From Adineta steineri (taxonomy: Eukaryota > Rotifera > Eurotatoria > Adinetida > Adinetidae): 64,000 nucleotides of DNA. The stretch spans positions 19,606 to 83,605 of the forward strand of contig CAJNOI010000302.1 in the NCBI GenBank assembly GCA_905250115.1, written 5' to 3'. Below, in pieces: positions 27,101-36,069 of the stretch (position 1 is its first letter; each line of letters opens with the position of its first letter). The notes under the pieces are model-generated. The model was not told where the DNA came from. It did no database searches and saw only the letters and a program-made list of their open reading frames with translations. The translations under genes were made by a program, and so were the position numbers.

Positions 27101-30100
27101 TTTATACAGTTCTAACAGAAAATATCAGTATTTTCTAGTACGAATACTTAAGCGATAGTCTTAGTGAATATTCTTGTTAGTGCTATATAAATCTACACTA
27201 TTCATGTAACCGATAAAACATATTCATCTGATTCATAGAAATTCACCTAAATAATTAATAAATTTGTCTATGATAATATGATATTTTTATCTATCTATCG
27301 ATTTTATCTTTCTTTTTCTTTCTTTCTTTTGTAGTTCTTTTTATCATATATGTATATGCTTGTGCTATCAAGGTTTCTAATTTAACTGGATACACAGAAA
27401 CTGATGTACTTTGTAAGGGACTTCGTCTTTACCTTCAAGACCATACTCTTGCAGGAAGGGAACGTAACATTGACGGAATTTTTTTCCAGATCCTCTAAAT
27501 GCTAAAATGGGATTAAAGTTGGAAGAAAACTACAGAATCTGGAAACGAGTGATGGATGAAAAACACCTCTCTACGAACAGTATATCATTCTCTTTTATAC
27601 TATTACTATTGTTATGCTACAAACTTGTCGTTGCTGTCGTTCAAATAGGATGTAACTTGTTGTCAAGTAACGCGATAATCGTACTAAGTGAAGAGCATAT
27701 TCTGAAAAATCTCAGCCACCCTGACAACGAATGAAAACTCATCAAGGTGTCCTAGTTATATGATAAAGTACTCTAACATTGTACTCTACAAAGTGTGTGA
27801 GTGTGGGTGTGCATATTGTATTAATCATACACTCTCACTCGCTCCCACAACTCGATCCACACTCAAATTTTTCTATTGGACATGTTTTTAATATGTGTAT
27901 GTGGTTATCGTTATCAAATTCGTCGTTTGCTATATCTTTATGTTCTTCGCTTTTCTTATATGATGTTCTTACACAACTAGAGAATCTTTTCATACGAAAA
28001 AAGAATAGTCATACCTTCTGTAGTGACGCCTGCCAGGCGACTTAATGTTAATGCATATATTTCGTTCGCTTCTTCAGGCAATATCAAAGACAATTTTTTG
28101 ATAGACTTAGTAGATAGGTCTTTTTCCGTGTCATTTGAGTTTGTCAGAAATAATTGTGATAGGAGATGCTGAAATCGTTGCGCTATTGTTTTAACAGTAG
28201 TGTTGTCAAATAAATCATGCGAACAAGAGAATTGACAGGAAAGTTTATGATCATCTGATGTCGGATTGTAAAGGAACATTGTTGAGAAGTCAAACTGAGA
28301 AATTTCATCCGATTGTTCGACTGACACTTTTTCTAAGCACACATCATCTGTAGAATATTGATCACTATTTGCAGACACCGGTAAGAAATTAAATAGTATC
28401 TCAAGAAATGGAACATCCAATTGACTAAGTCGAAAATCAGTAAGTATATGCTGAAGTGGATAATGAGAATGTTCAAGAATTGATAAGCACTTTTCTCGAA
28501 CATGTTTCACAAGTTCATCAAATGACCAATGCGAATTAAGATGTACACAATATGGTAACGTTGAAACAAACATGCCGATCATATTTTCTAATTCACTTCG
28601 ATATCGATTAGCATTAATAGATGCAATGCATAAATCAGTTCCTCCATGAGTTAGTTTGAATAGAAATACATAAAATGCAGTCAAACCAAGCTGAAAAGGT
28701 GTAATTTGATGTAAGGAAGCATAATTGAGAAACATCATCGACAGCTCCTTATCAAAAGAGATTTGAGCTATCGACGCCAAGCTAGATCGTTGAACAGCTA
28801 GCAAACGGTGCCTATCAACTGGTAGCTTTAATGCACGTTTCAGATTAAATCTTTCTAGTTGAGAATACCAGAAGCTACGAGATAATGTCATATCCATAAT
28901 TCGTTCATAAACAGCATAATCAATATATTTCACTGATTGTTCATCAAGTGAAACTGTCATGTTATTACTATAAGCATTATAGAAATCACTCAACAGGATT
29001 GCAATAGAAGTTCCATCAACTGCTGCATGATGGAAATATAATACAAGAACATTAGACTTTTCGAGAAAGTCTGTGTGAGCAGTATCATTCATAGTCTTCT
29101 GCTGTTGAAGTATCTGACAACTAAAAACTCGGCCACTGGACAAATCAAATAAATCAGAATTGATAACCGTTTGATAAATAATATTTTGAAGTTCATTGTC
29201 ATTCTCGAAAGTTTGCTGATCAAGAAATGTAAATGTCTTGTGATTGTCAGTGACATATTGCTGTAGAGTACTATCATCATTATTAAACACGAGTGAAGTA
29301 CGCAATATTTCATGTTTCGTCAAAACCAATTGGAGAGCTTGTAGTACTCGATTTATTGATAAGATGCCTTCAGTAACTCGTAGTGCAACAAAATTATTAT
29401 AGAAAATATGTTTAGTAGAGAATCGAATTTGTTCATCCAGAAATATACGTTCTTGAGCAAATGATGCCATACCTGAAAATGCAATAACAAAACATTTTAG
29501 TTTATTTTAATAGTTAATATTAGAGATTTTTACTTTGATTAATGTGCAGAGTATACCATTGTTCCCTTCGTATATCATCAGTCGCGACTGTCTTTAATAA
29601 CTTTGCATGCTGTTGAATAGTTGGTTGTTCAAGAAACGGACTAACAGATAATGTACGACTATCGAAACCAAAGATAGTTTGATAACGATGATAAAGCTCA
29701 ATAAACAAACGAGAATGACCTCCGATAGTAAAGAAGTTTGTAGTTGTAGATATATGTCGTCCGTTGCACTCCAGCACTTGGCACCAAATATCATACACAC
29801 TTTTTTCTGCTTGATTGACTGGTGTATCAAGTTCAATTAACGATGGCATAGTTGGCGATGAATAGTGAGGTGATGGAAGTATTTTTCGATCTATTTTTCC
29901 ATTTGGATTCAAAGGTAACTTATCAAGAATAATAAAAAAAGATGGAATCATATGTGGTGGAAGATGAGATTGACAATGTTGACGTAGTCGTTCTTCATGA
30001 ATATCAGAACTTTGAACATAAGCAACTAGATGATCATCGTTGTATTTAATGACCACACACGCAGAGATGGATGTAATGTTAAGTAAACATCGTTCGATTT

Positions 30101-33100
30101 CACCAAGTTCAATTCTTTGTCCACGAAGTTTGATTTGATGATCTTTTCTTCCTTGAAAATGGAGAAGACCATTGTTATCTATTCTAACAAGATCACCTGT
30201 TCGATAAAATAGTTGACCATCTATTTCGATAAGAGCTTTTGCAGTTAAATCATCACGTCTAAGATAACCAGCAAAGACACCAATACCTCCTATAAATAAT
30301 TCGCTATCTTGATTAGTAATTGATTGTTGTGAATATTCATTTATAACCATACATCGGTAATTAGGAAGTGGTGTACCAATTGGAATACTTTGAGTATTAG
30401 CCATAGGATGTACCCTATAGAAGGTAGAAACTATAGTAGCTTCAGCTGGACCATATAAATTCCATAAAATACAATTGGGAATATTGCACTCTTCGATCAG
30501 ATCAATCAGTTTGGAAGTCAGTGCTTCTCCTATCGAAACAAAAGTGTAGTGCGGAGAAAATCATGAAAAGTGTCTGTTTTCACTTACCTGCACTACAAAG
30601 TAATCGGATATACTTTGCAGCATATATTTTATTCGATTGAATGAGGAAACGGAAAAAACTTTGAATTAAAACTGGTACAGTACTAAAATGTGTAATCTGT
30701 TTATTGTATAACACATCAGCTAGATACTCAAAATCAGTCATTCCTCTTGGACGTAGCATGACACATGTAGCGCCAATTAATAAAATACCAACTATTTGTC
30801 GAAGATGACCGTCATAAGTACATCGGACGATTTGAACAATCACATCATCGCTCCTCAATGTTGTAACACTCCCAATTGAATATATAAAACGAATGAAGTT
30901 TTCATGGCGATACTGAATCTGTTAGAATGAAGAGAAATAAGAACAGAAAACAAAAATTCTAGTATTCACTTACCGCTTTCGGTACTCCCGTTGAACCACT
31001 TGTGAAAATGATAAAAGCAATATCATTAGGTGTGACTGTAATACTTGACAGTCGATCAAGATCAGCATCGCCTATTACATCATTATTAGCAAGTATCGAA
31101 TGAATGCCAACTGAAAGAATATCATTATTAAATTTCATTTTTGTTAGCCAATGAACAAGAACAAGACGAGTTTGTGTTTGTTGTATGAATGCATGCAAAC
31201 GATGTTGTGGATCTCGAGGTGACAATGAGCAATAAACACCACCAGCCATTTCAATCGACATAATACCAATCACCTAATCAAAATTAATTTATACTTACAT
31301 CAGTATTCATTACTCCTAACCAACTTACCATTGACAAACTTCGCTCAACACATTGACAAACTATTTCACCTGGAAACACATGATATTTATTAAGAAGAGT
31401 GAAAGATAAGATTTGAACATAATACAACAGCTCACAATATGTCAATGATTGTTCATCTAGTTCAACAGCTAATTTCTGTGAATGTTTCATTACTTGATAT
31501 ACGAATCCATGATGAATACAAGTGGGAGCAGATGGAAATGATGTTTGTGTATTATTTAACGACTGCATTATATATTGTTCATTTGATAATACTAATGATA
31601 ATTCATTGATTGGTTTGTTTATTTGACTGTCAATAATAGATGTAGATAATTGATGTAAGATGGAATGAAATCGTTGTGAAATCTTCTCCACTGTCTCTAT
31701 ATTGAACAAGTCAAGTGATGCATTGATTGTACACGAGAGTTGATTCATATCGAAATCATGCTGAATACTAAGAATGAAGTCAAATTTGCTCATGATATCA
31801 TCTTCACTAATCTTGATCGAAATAGGTATCGCAAAGAGATGACTGTCACCTATAATGATGTCTTTGCCGGGATCTTGTGGTGAATATTGCATAAACTCGA
31901 ATGATGTATCGAGAAATGCAGATTTCGAAGCATGCGGATGTTGATCTAAAAGACGTCGAAGAGGAAAATAAGAGTATTTGCGACTGTTTGTTAGTATCTC
32001 TTGAACATGTTTAACAAGTGTATGTAGAAACCATTGTGGATCTAGTTGACATCGCAAGGGAATAGCATTGGCAAACATACCAATCACTGATCTAAGTTCA
32101 TCTCTGTATCGACCATCTACATACATTCCAATGCACAGATCTGTTTGTCCATTCGTTAGTTTAAATAGAAAAATAAAATACATAGACAACGCCAGATGTT
32201 CAATTGAGATGTTTTGTGAAGATGTGTAGTAAAGGAAAGTGTCATAAAGATCTTGATCTAAATCGAATGAAATAGATGTTCGAAAACCAGATCGATATTC
32301 ATTCGTATGTCGATACCGATCATATGGCAATGGGAGAGATTGATCTAGTTTGCAATCATGCAGAGCATCATGCCAGAACATGGTTGCACCAATCATAGGC
32401 ATGTGTTGTTCAATGACAGCATCTATAGAAGAGAGAAAGACATGATATGATTATAAAGAGAGAAGTATGAATATTTACAGTCGAGATAGCGAAGTGTGTT
32501 GATGCTGTCATCGTTGGGTAGTTGACTTGTGGTATATGCTTGATGAAGATCATGGAAAAATATCTTTATCGATGGGCAGTCGAACGTGGCATGATGAAAG
32601 TTGAAGATGATGATATCTCTATCGGAGATAAGATCATTGGTAGAAACCTGTTTATAACGAACGAGATGCCATCGGAAGACAAGACCCTGAGTAAGATCGA
32701 AAACATGAGGATTATGTGTCTCATTGTGTATAATCTCATCCAATTGTTCATCTGTTTCATAAATGCTTTCGATTATATAAAACCGATTGTTTCTATGATT
32801 CTGTTGGTCAACAATTCGTTGTGTAAGAATGTTTTTTGTAGTATCAAAAATAAATGACGTTCTCAGAGATTGATGTTTATCAACAACAAGATCGAGTGCG
32901 TGACGAAGCTGCTGAACAGATAAGGTATGATCAGCTGAAAGGCGATAGCAGAATATCATATTGTAAGTTGCCAATTGTAATCCATCCAAATGCAAACGAC
33001 GTTCTTCATCGAACCATATTTGTTGTTGAGCATATGAAGCTGGTTCTATGATAGTCAGACATTATTCTTACAGTTAAATACTCGAATCTCTCGCAAATAG

Positions 33101-34913
33101 CAATATATTGCTTTTGTAATGAAACAGTCATCCTATATTAAACTACTTTCACAAAGAATTCTTTTGTTGAGATGCTGTGTCTCAAACTGATGACATTCTT
33201 TTATCGAACTTACTATTTTTTATGTTCGAAGGGTTTTAAACTATTTCTACAAGTTACTCATTATGTACGAGTTTTAGTTCATGCAGATATGTAAAGAGGA
33301 ATTAGAAACGAGCTTTCTTGGAAGCACTTACTTATTTCAGAGAAATGTCGTAGTGATTCGATGACGTTTGATAAATTTTCAACGTTCATTGGTAAAAGAG
33401 AAAGGTTTCCAATTTTTTCAAAAACTGGATCGAACCCAATCGTTTTCGTGTTTTCAGTAAAGATATGTAAAAGTAGATTCTGAAAATATCGACCAATGTT
33501 GGACACCGCCATTTCATCGTAACAATCAGCACTACATTCCAAAACACAAAGAGTTGTTTGGCTGAGCTGATTGTGAATCATTTTTAAATTAATATCATGA
33601 GAAGCAATACCATTGTCATGTAGCCAAGGTTGTTCAGTATATAAACTTAATGTCGCATCATTTGTCTTGGCTATCGATTTCATTTCACTAGTTGAAGAAG
33701 AGTGAATCTCTTCATATTGAAAATGAAACGGGATCTTGTTTGAACATAACTCCCTATTACCCCTGATGATCTGCTGATAAGGTAGTTGATAGTGATCAAG
33801 GATGTCCATGTCCAGTTGACAAATTCGCTGCACCAAGTTAATAAAACTTTCATTTGCATTAATTTTGATACGATATGGTAATAAATTCGCAAACGTACCG
33901 ATCATGCATTTTGTATCAACCAATGATCGCTTTTCTGTTGGATAGGTCACACACAAGTCACTAATAGTACCATCATTGAGTTCATAAATAAAGAGAAAGA
34001 AGCACGCTAATGCTGTATGAGACATAGCCAAATTATGCAGCGATGCAAATTCCATCTGAGCTTCGACAAGTATCGAATCCAGTATAAACGATGTACTATG
34101 CCCTTCTCCAGAACGCTTTTTTGTGTCGAATGGGCGCGTAAATGGTGTCGGATAGTTTGCATTAAGACTGTAGTCATCCATCATTTTTGACCAAAACTGT
34201 TGGGCTCTTCGTACTTGAGAGTCTTCGGGAATATTAACGAATTGTTGATGCTCATGCAGACTGAAACTGATATATTGTAACCTTTCAACATCCACTTCCA
34301 TTTGATCGTATGCTTTTGTAAATGCAACAAGAAACGGACTAATAGAATTATAATCGAATGCTACACCATGAATTATGAAAATAACTAGATCTTGCGGATA
34401 TAATTTGTCCATATCATCGTCAGATCTCACCTTAACTAGATGACAACGAACAACTAAACCATGTTCCAATTCAGCAAAATGCCTGACTGATTCATTTCTG
34501 AGTAGATCAGCAATTTCATCGAGACTTTGTGTATCGTCTGCTGTTATTTCAAAGGAATAAGCACCATTGTTGACCACAGATCGTACTGCTTGGACCAAGA
34601 TATTACGATTTTCATCGAAGTAAATTGCTGTTCGAAGTATTTCATGTTGTTCAAGAACAGCAACAACCGCCGAACGAATACGCTCGATTGACATTGAGCC
34701 ATGTTTAATTACCAAAGGGAGAACAAAATTGTGCATGGCGGGTGATATTGATGGATCGTGATGAATCTTTTCATCGAGCCATATCCGTTCTTGTGCGAAA
34801 GATGCAGCACCTTGTGAACACCCAGCAGTAGGAATAGCTGATGATGCTGATGAAAGCATCATTTCTTGCTCTTGAATCTTTTGTAATAAAGCCATTTCCT
34901 TCATTATTTTCAT
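6375..34913 (-). CDS. NRPS-1: giant five-module nonribosomal peptide synthetase, 3' end lost in gap
   Basis: Thirty exons can be joined in one frame (about 23.3 kb coding, about 7,750 residues). Every exon length fits its flanking phases across 29 GT-AG introns. Domain order is five modules of C-C-A-PCP: C1a-C1b-A1-T1, C2a-C2b-A2-T2, C3a-C3b-A3-T3, C4a-C4b-A4-T4, C5a-C5b-A5 (cut). Within each module introns fall at the same six places: after the first C, inside the second C (RYLDC site), before A2 (SLSM/VIG), after A3 (PKA), before A5 (GGE) and after the carrier domain (LHIN). The first ATG of the open frame is 34911-34913; an acceptor-like TTCTTTTCAG just upstream leaves room for a leader exon. 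It starts with C domains and has no loading A-PCP, so it may take an acyl chain or peptide from another protein. No thioesterase or reductase domain is visible. Confidence 0.85.
9177..9866 (-). other. 690-bp intron between C5a and C5b, conserved in NRPS-2
   Basis: The intron starts GTATAC after GAAG and ends TTTTACAG before CACCAGCG; it is phase 1. Its sequence is strongly similar, in opposite orientation, to the NRPS-2 intron at 61766-62450; for example CAGCATGATTTATTATGTTC occurs in both. I see no gene inside. Confidence 0.75.
9867..11366 (-). CDS. NRPS-1 condensation domain C5a (first of the pair in module 5)
   Basis: One 1,500-bp exon. It opens with the C1-type motif ASYAQERIYLDEQIRF, has the canonical catalytic motif HHACFDG, then the C5 motif IGMFVSTLPYR and HSHYPLQHIL. 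It ends at IVNEG and is spliced to C5b without an A or carrier domain between. Condensation domains join the upstream acyl or peptidyl thioester to the downstream aminoacyl thioester. It lacks epimerization-domain hallmarks (PIQxWF, EGHGRE). Confidence 0.85.
11423..14985 (-). CDS. NRPS-1 module 4: C4b-A4-PCP4
   Basis: Exons 14985-14422 and 14353-13257 (C4b, core motif HHVLFDF), 13198-12899, 12842-12512 and 12451-11423 (A4 and carrier). Adenylation motifs seen: TSGSTGIPKA, FDIHFQET (A4), MYGQAEVT (A5), YRSGDLVRY (A7), GRKDHQIKLRGQRIE (A8), NQNGKIDRK (A10). The carrier-protein site is IGGHSLLMMQL, Ser being the phosphopantetheine attachment site. Hand-read code D-I-Q-D-C-G-M-I-T, partly like published Gln/Glu codes (Q and D at the third and fourth places). 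This is a weak guess. Confidence 0.86.
14986..15436 (-). other. 451-bp intron between C4a and C4b
   Basis: Phase-1 GT-AG intron (GTATAT... to ...TTATATAG) at the same position as the larger introns separating C-a from C-b in other modules. I see nothing coding in it. Confidence 0.7.
15437..16894 (-). CDS. NRPS-1 condensation domain C4a
   Basis: One 1,458-bp exon with SFAQERIFLDEQVRF at the start, core motif HHAAFDR (Gly of HHxxxDG replaced by Arg, both His and the Asp kept), IGMFVSILPYR and HSHYPLQHIL, ending IVNEG before the intron to C4b. The His pair and Asp suggest it can still be active; the Arg makes it less certain than C5a or C3a. Confidence 0.84.
16949..20462 (-). CDS. NRPS-1 module 3: C3b-A3-PCP3
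   Basis: Exons 20462-19899 and 19832-18742 (C3b, core motif HHALFDF), 18685-18386, 18331-18001 and 17944-16949 (A3 and carrier). Motifs: TSGSTGVPKA, FDAHIYEI (A4), VYGPAETT (A5), YRTGDLVTM (A7), GRKDHQIKLHGQRIE (A8), NQNGKVDRK (A10), carrier IGGHSLCFIEL. Hand-read code D-A-Y-A-A-G-V-M-L, differing from module 5 at two or so positions, so both probably select similar small or hydrophobic residues. The block ends LHINEG, then a 54-bp intron to C4a. Confidence 0.87.
20463..21436 (-). other. 974-bp intron between C3a and C3b
   Basis: Phase-1 intron. Its end next to C3b (about 20463-20660) aligns by eye with the matching end of the 26516-28014 intron (shared TGTCTTAGTATTAATG and AATATTTTGCA), showing that introns were duplicated with the modules. 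No gene seen. Confidence 0.72.
21437..22948 (-). CDS. NRPS-1 condensation domain C3a
   Basis: One 1,512-bp exon: RASFAQERIYLDEQIRF, canonical HHAMFDG, IGMFVSTLPFR, HSHYPLQHIL, then LSLILPEE and VNEG at the donor site. Long stretches are nearly identical to C5a and to the NRPS-2 domain at 60257-61765, consistent with recent duplication or gene conversion. Confidence 0.86.
23017..26515 (-). CDS. NRPS-1 module 2: C2b-A2-PCP2
   Basis: Exons 26515-25949 and 25885-24798 (C2b, core motif HHALFDF), 24741-24442, 24389-24062 and 24012-23017 (A2 and carrier). Motifs: TSGSTGTSKG (A3), YDVHGQEI (A4), TYGPAETT (A5), YRTGDLVTM (A7), NLNGKVDRK (A10), carrier IGGHSLLIMQL. Hand-read code D-V-Q-Q-D-G-T-V-D, pointing to a polar residue (weak). 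The A3-end exon uses a different donor (GGA/GTAGGT) at the same intron position as its sisters. Confidence 0.86.
26516..28014 (-). other. 1.5-kb intron between C2a and C2b
   Basis: Largest NRPS-1 intron, phase 1. It contains a CT-rich tract near 27309-27333 and a telomere-like palindrome at 27786-27865. A 72-codon open frame inside (27507-27734) has no recognisable features and is not called. A separate promoter inside cannot be excluded, so NRPS-1 could be transcribed as more than one unit. Confidence 0.6.
27786..27865. repeat. Telomere-like G-arm/C-arm palindrome, copy 3
   Basis: AAGTGTGTGAGTGTGGGTGT, a short AT spacer, then CACTCTCACTCGCTCCCACA and CGATCCACACTC. It has the same arm-spacer-arm layout as the copies at 309, 5720 and 55080, here inside an NRPS-1 intron. 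Confidence 0.55.
28015..29472 (-). CDS. NRPS-1 condensation domain C2a
   Basis: One 1,458-bp exon with ASFAQERIFLDEQIRF, canonical HHAAVDG, IGMFVSTLPYC and HSHYPLQHIL. It is joined upstream to carrier T1 by a 61-bp intron (LHINQ/S-MAS) and downstream to C2b by the 1.5-kb intron. It is more diverged from its sister C-a domains than C3a and C5a are from each other. Confidence 0.85.
29534..33045 (-). CDS. NRPS-1 module 1: C1b-A1-PCP1
   Basis: Exons 33045-32479 and 32422-31329 (C1b, core motif HHATFDC), 31273-30974, 30918-30588 and 30529-29534 (A1 and carrier). Motifs: TSGSTGVPKA, YDGHLRQI (A4, with the usual Glu replaced by Gln), LYGPAEAT (A5), YRTGDLVRI (A7), GRKDHQIKLRGQRIE (A8), NPNGKIDRK (A10). 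The carrier site is IGGHSRLFIEL. Hand-read code D-G-R-S-C-A-L-I-V; no confident substrate. It is joined to C1a by a 286-bp intron. Confidence 0.86.
33332..34913 (-). CDS. NRPS-1 N-terminal condensation domain C1a, catalytic His missing
   Basis: First coding exon (1,582 bp). After a short charged N-terminus (MKIMKEMALLQKIQEQEMML) it has ASFAQERIWLDEKIHHDP (C1 motif), then IHGVAFDYNS where HHxxxDG is expected: the second, catalytic His is Gly and the final Gly is Tyr. IGTFANLLPYR (C5 motif) is kept. The sequence is clearly more diverged than the other C domains. It may be inactive, structural, or a starter domain with another role. The upstream ORF start at 34955 is TTG, so ATG 34911-34913 is preferred. 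Confidence 0.8.
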
Positions 34914-34977
34914 TTTGTTTTCGAATTTGTTAAGTAACAGAAGCCTAATAAACAAGTACTTTGAGAAATAGAATTAT

Positions 34978-34991
34978 CTGAAAAGAATAAA
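34978..34991 (-). promoter_or_regulatory. Candidate splice or trans-splice acceptor upstream of NRPS-1
   Basis: On the minus strand TTTATTCTTTTCAG lies 65 bp before the chosen ATG. A pyrimidine-rich acceptor here could accept either a 5' leader exon or a spliced leader; spliced-leader trans-splicing is known in bdelloids. No TATA-like promoter is convincing. Confidence 0.3.
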
Positions 34992-35130
34992 GCAAATATG
35001 ATCGGTCCCGTCGACACTCGTATCGAATCAAACAAAGAAATCAGAACTGCACAATATTCTGTCACGAAATTACATTAAAAATAAAATTAATGCAAAATAT
35101 TTTGCATTACCCATGCTGTGATGATCCTAG

Positions 35131-35530
35131 TTACTTCATCCGATGAAAACTTTCATAGTTATTGTTGGTGATTGTTTCGCACTTTTCCATATAAATATCA
35201 AAGCCTCCTACATAAGGTATAAAGACTCGTGGTTTTCCAGGAATATTTGCCCCGTTGTAGATTGACTTGGATGGTCGAAAAAAAGTATTTTCGACTACAT
35301 CATTTACATGTTTAACCCAAGTATTCTCTAAGTCTAGAGTAGGTTGTATCATATTGATATGTTGCGTTCGTAGATATTCCAAACATTTTATTATCCATTT
35401 AACATGTTGTTCGATATGTGGAACCATATTAGCTAAGTCAGATAGAGCACCGGGGCCACTAATTGTAAGTAAGTTTGGAAAGTCAGTGATCATCAGACCT
35501 TGATAATCATGCCATAATTTATTTAATTGT
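35131..35530 (-). pseudogene. C-terminal fragment of a Baeyer-Villiger flavin monooxygenase
   Basis: About 130 residues match the C-terminal end of cyclohexanone-type Baeyer-Villiger monooxygenases: TDFPNLLTISGPGALSDL, NMVPHIEQHVKWI, WVKHVND, then GANIPGKPRVFIPYVGG and YESF before a stop at 35131. Intact enzymes are about 500-600 residues; the FAD site and the FxGxxxHxxxWP fingerprint are absent upstream, where the sequence becomes non-coding at about 35530. It is a remnant unless distant exons exist. It sits between the NRPS relic and the NRPS-1 start on the same strand, so it may once have been a tailoring gene of the cluster (inference). Confidence 0.72.
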
Positions 35531-35639
35531 TTTGTAAAAAAGATAAAATTGATGTTGAAGAATTTTTTGTTTTGATGGATAATCATTAAAATGAAAATTT
35601 ATTTTTGAATGTTATTTTGATAAAAACCATCGAAGATTA

Positions 35640-36069
35640 AATTGACTTGAATTTTGCGGAATTTCAAATTGATATTTATTTAATTTAATTTAATTTAATT
35701 TTTTTATGATATTTGTTAAAATAATTCGCTTAATAATTTTGTTACTGATGGTGAATGTGTTGGAAATGTCATTTCAATTAAATTTTTTATTGTATTTTGA
35801 TTTTTATTAGTTTTAATTATATTTAAAATGAATTATGGAAAATTTCTTGTCCATTGAAGTGTAAATGAGCTTTGTTCAAATATTTGTTGAATTAATATTG
35901 AACCATAAATAATTGCAAGTTCATCAGCTTGACGTTGATTAAGTACATATGAATTATTTGAAATTAATTAACCAATTAGTTCTCGAATATAATGATTAGA
36001 ATTTTTATATAATAAATTTGATAAACAAACTTTTCCTTCAAATAAACAATCATAATGATGAAGACGAAC
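35640..36069 (-). other. Unrecognised decayed coding-like stretch at the edge of the NRPS relic
   Basis: In the minus-strand frame that follows the broken condensation domain, a short protein-like run (NQRQADELAIIYGSILIQQI) appears between stops and does not look like NRPS. It may be a remnant of another gene joined by rearrangement at about 36070. An AATTT-rich tract lies near 35680-35700. I assign no function. Confidence 0.3.

Noticed and set aside
27507-27734. 75-codon open frame with a hydrophobic run inside an NRPS-1 intron
   Set aside because: It lies within a phase-consistent intron, shows no homology I recognise and has no supporting neighbours.
9867-29472. Reading the first C of each pair as an epimerization (E) domain, giving A-PCP-E-C modules
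   Set aside because: They open with C-type SFAQERIW motifs and carry IGxFVSTLPYR and HSHYPLQ, and they lack PIQxWF and EGHGRE. They are C-type domains by motif.
6375-34913. Treating each module as a separate gene because of the larger introns
   Set aside because: All proposed exons keep phase across every intron and no module start has its own ATG-led beginning. One gene is the simpler reading, though internal promoters cannot be ruled out.
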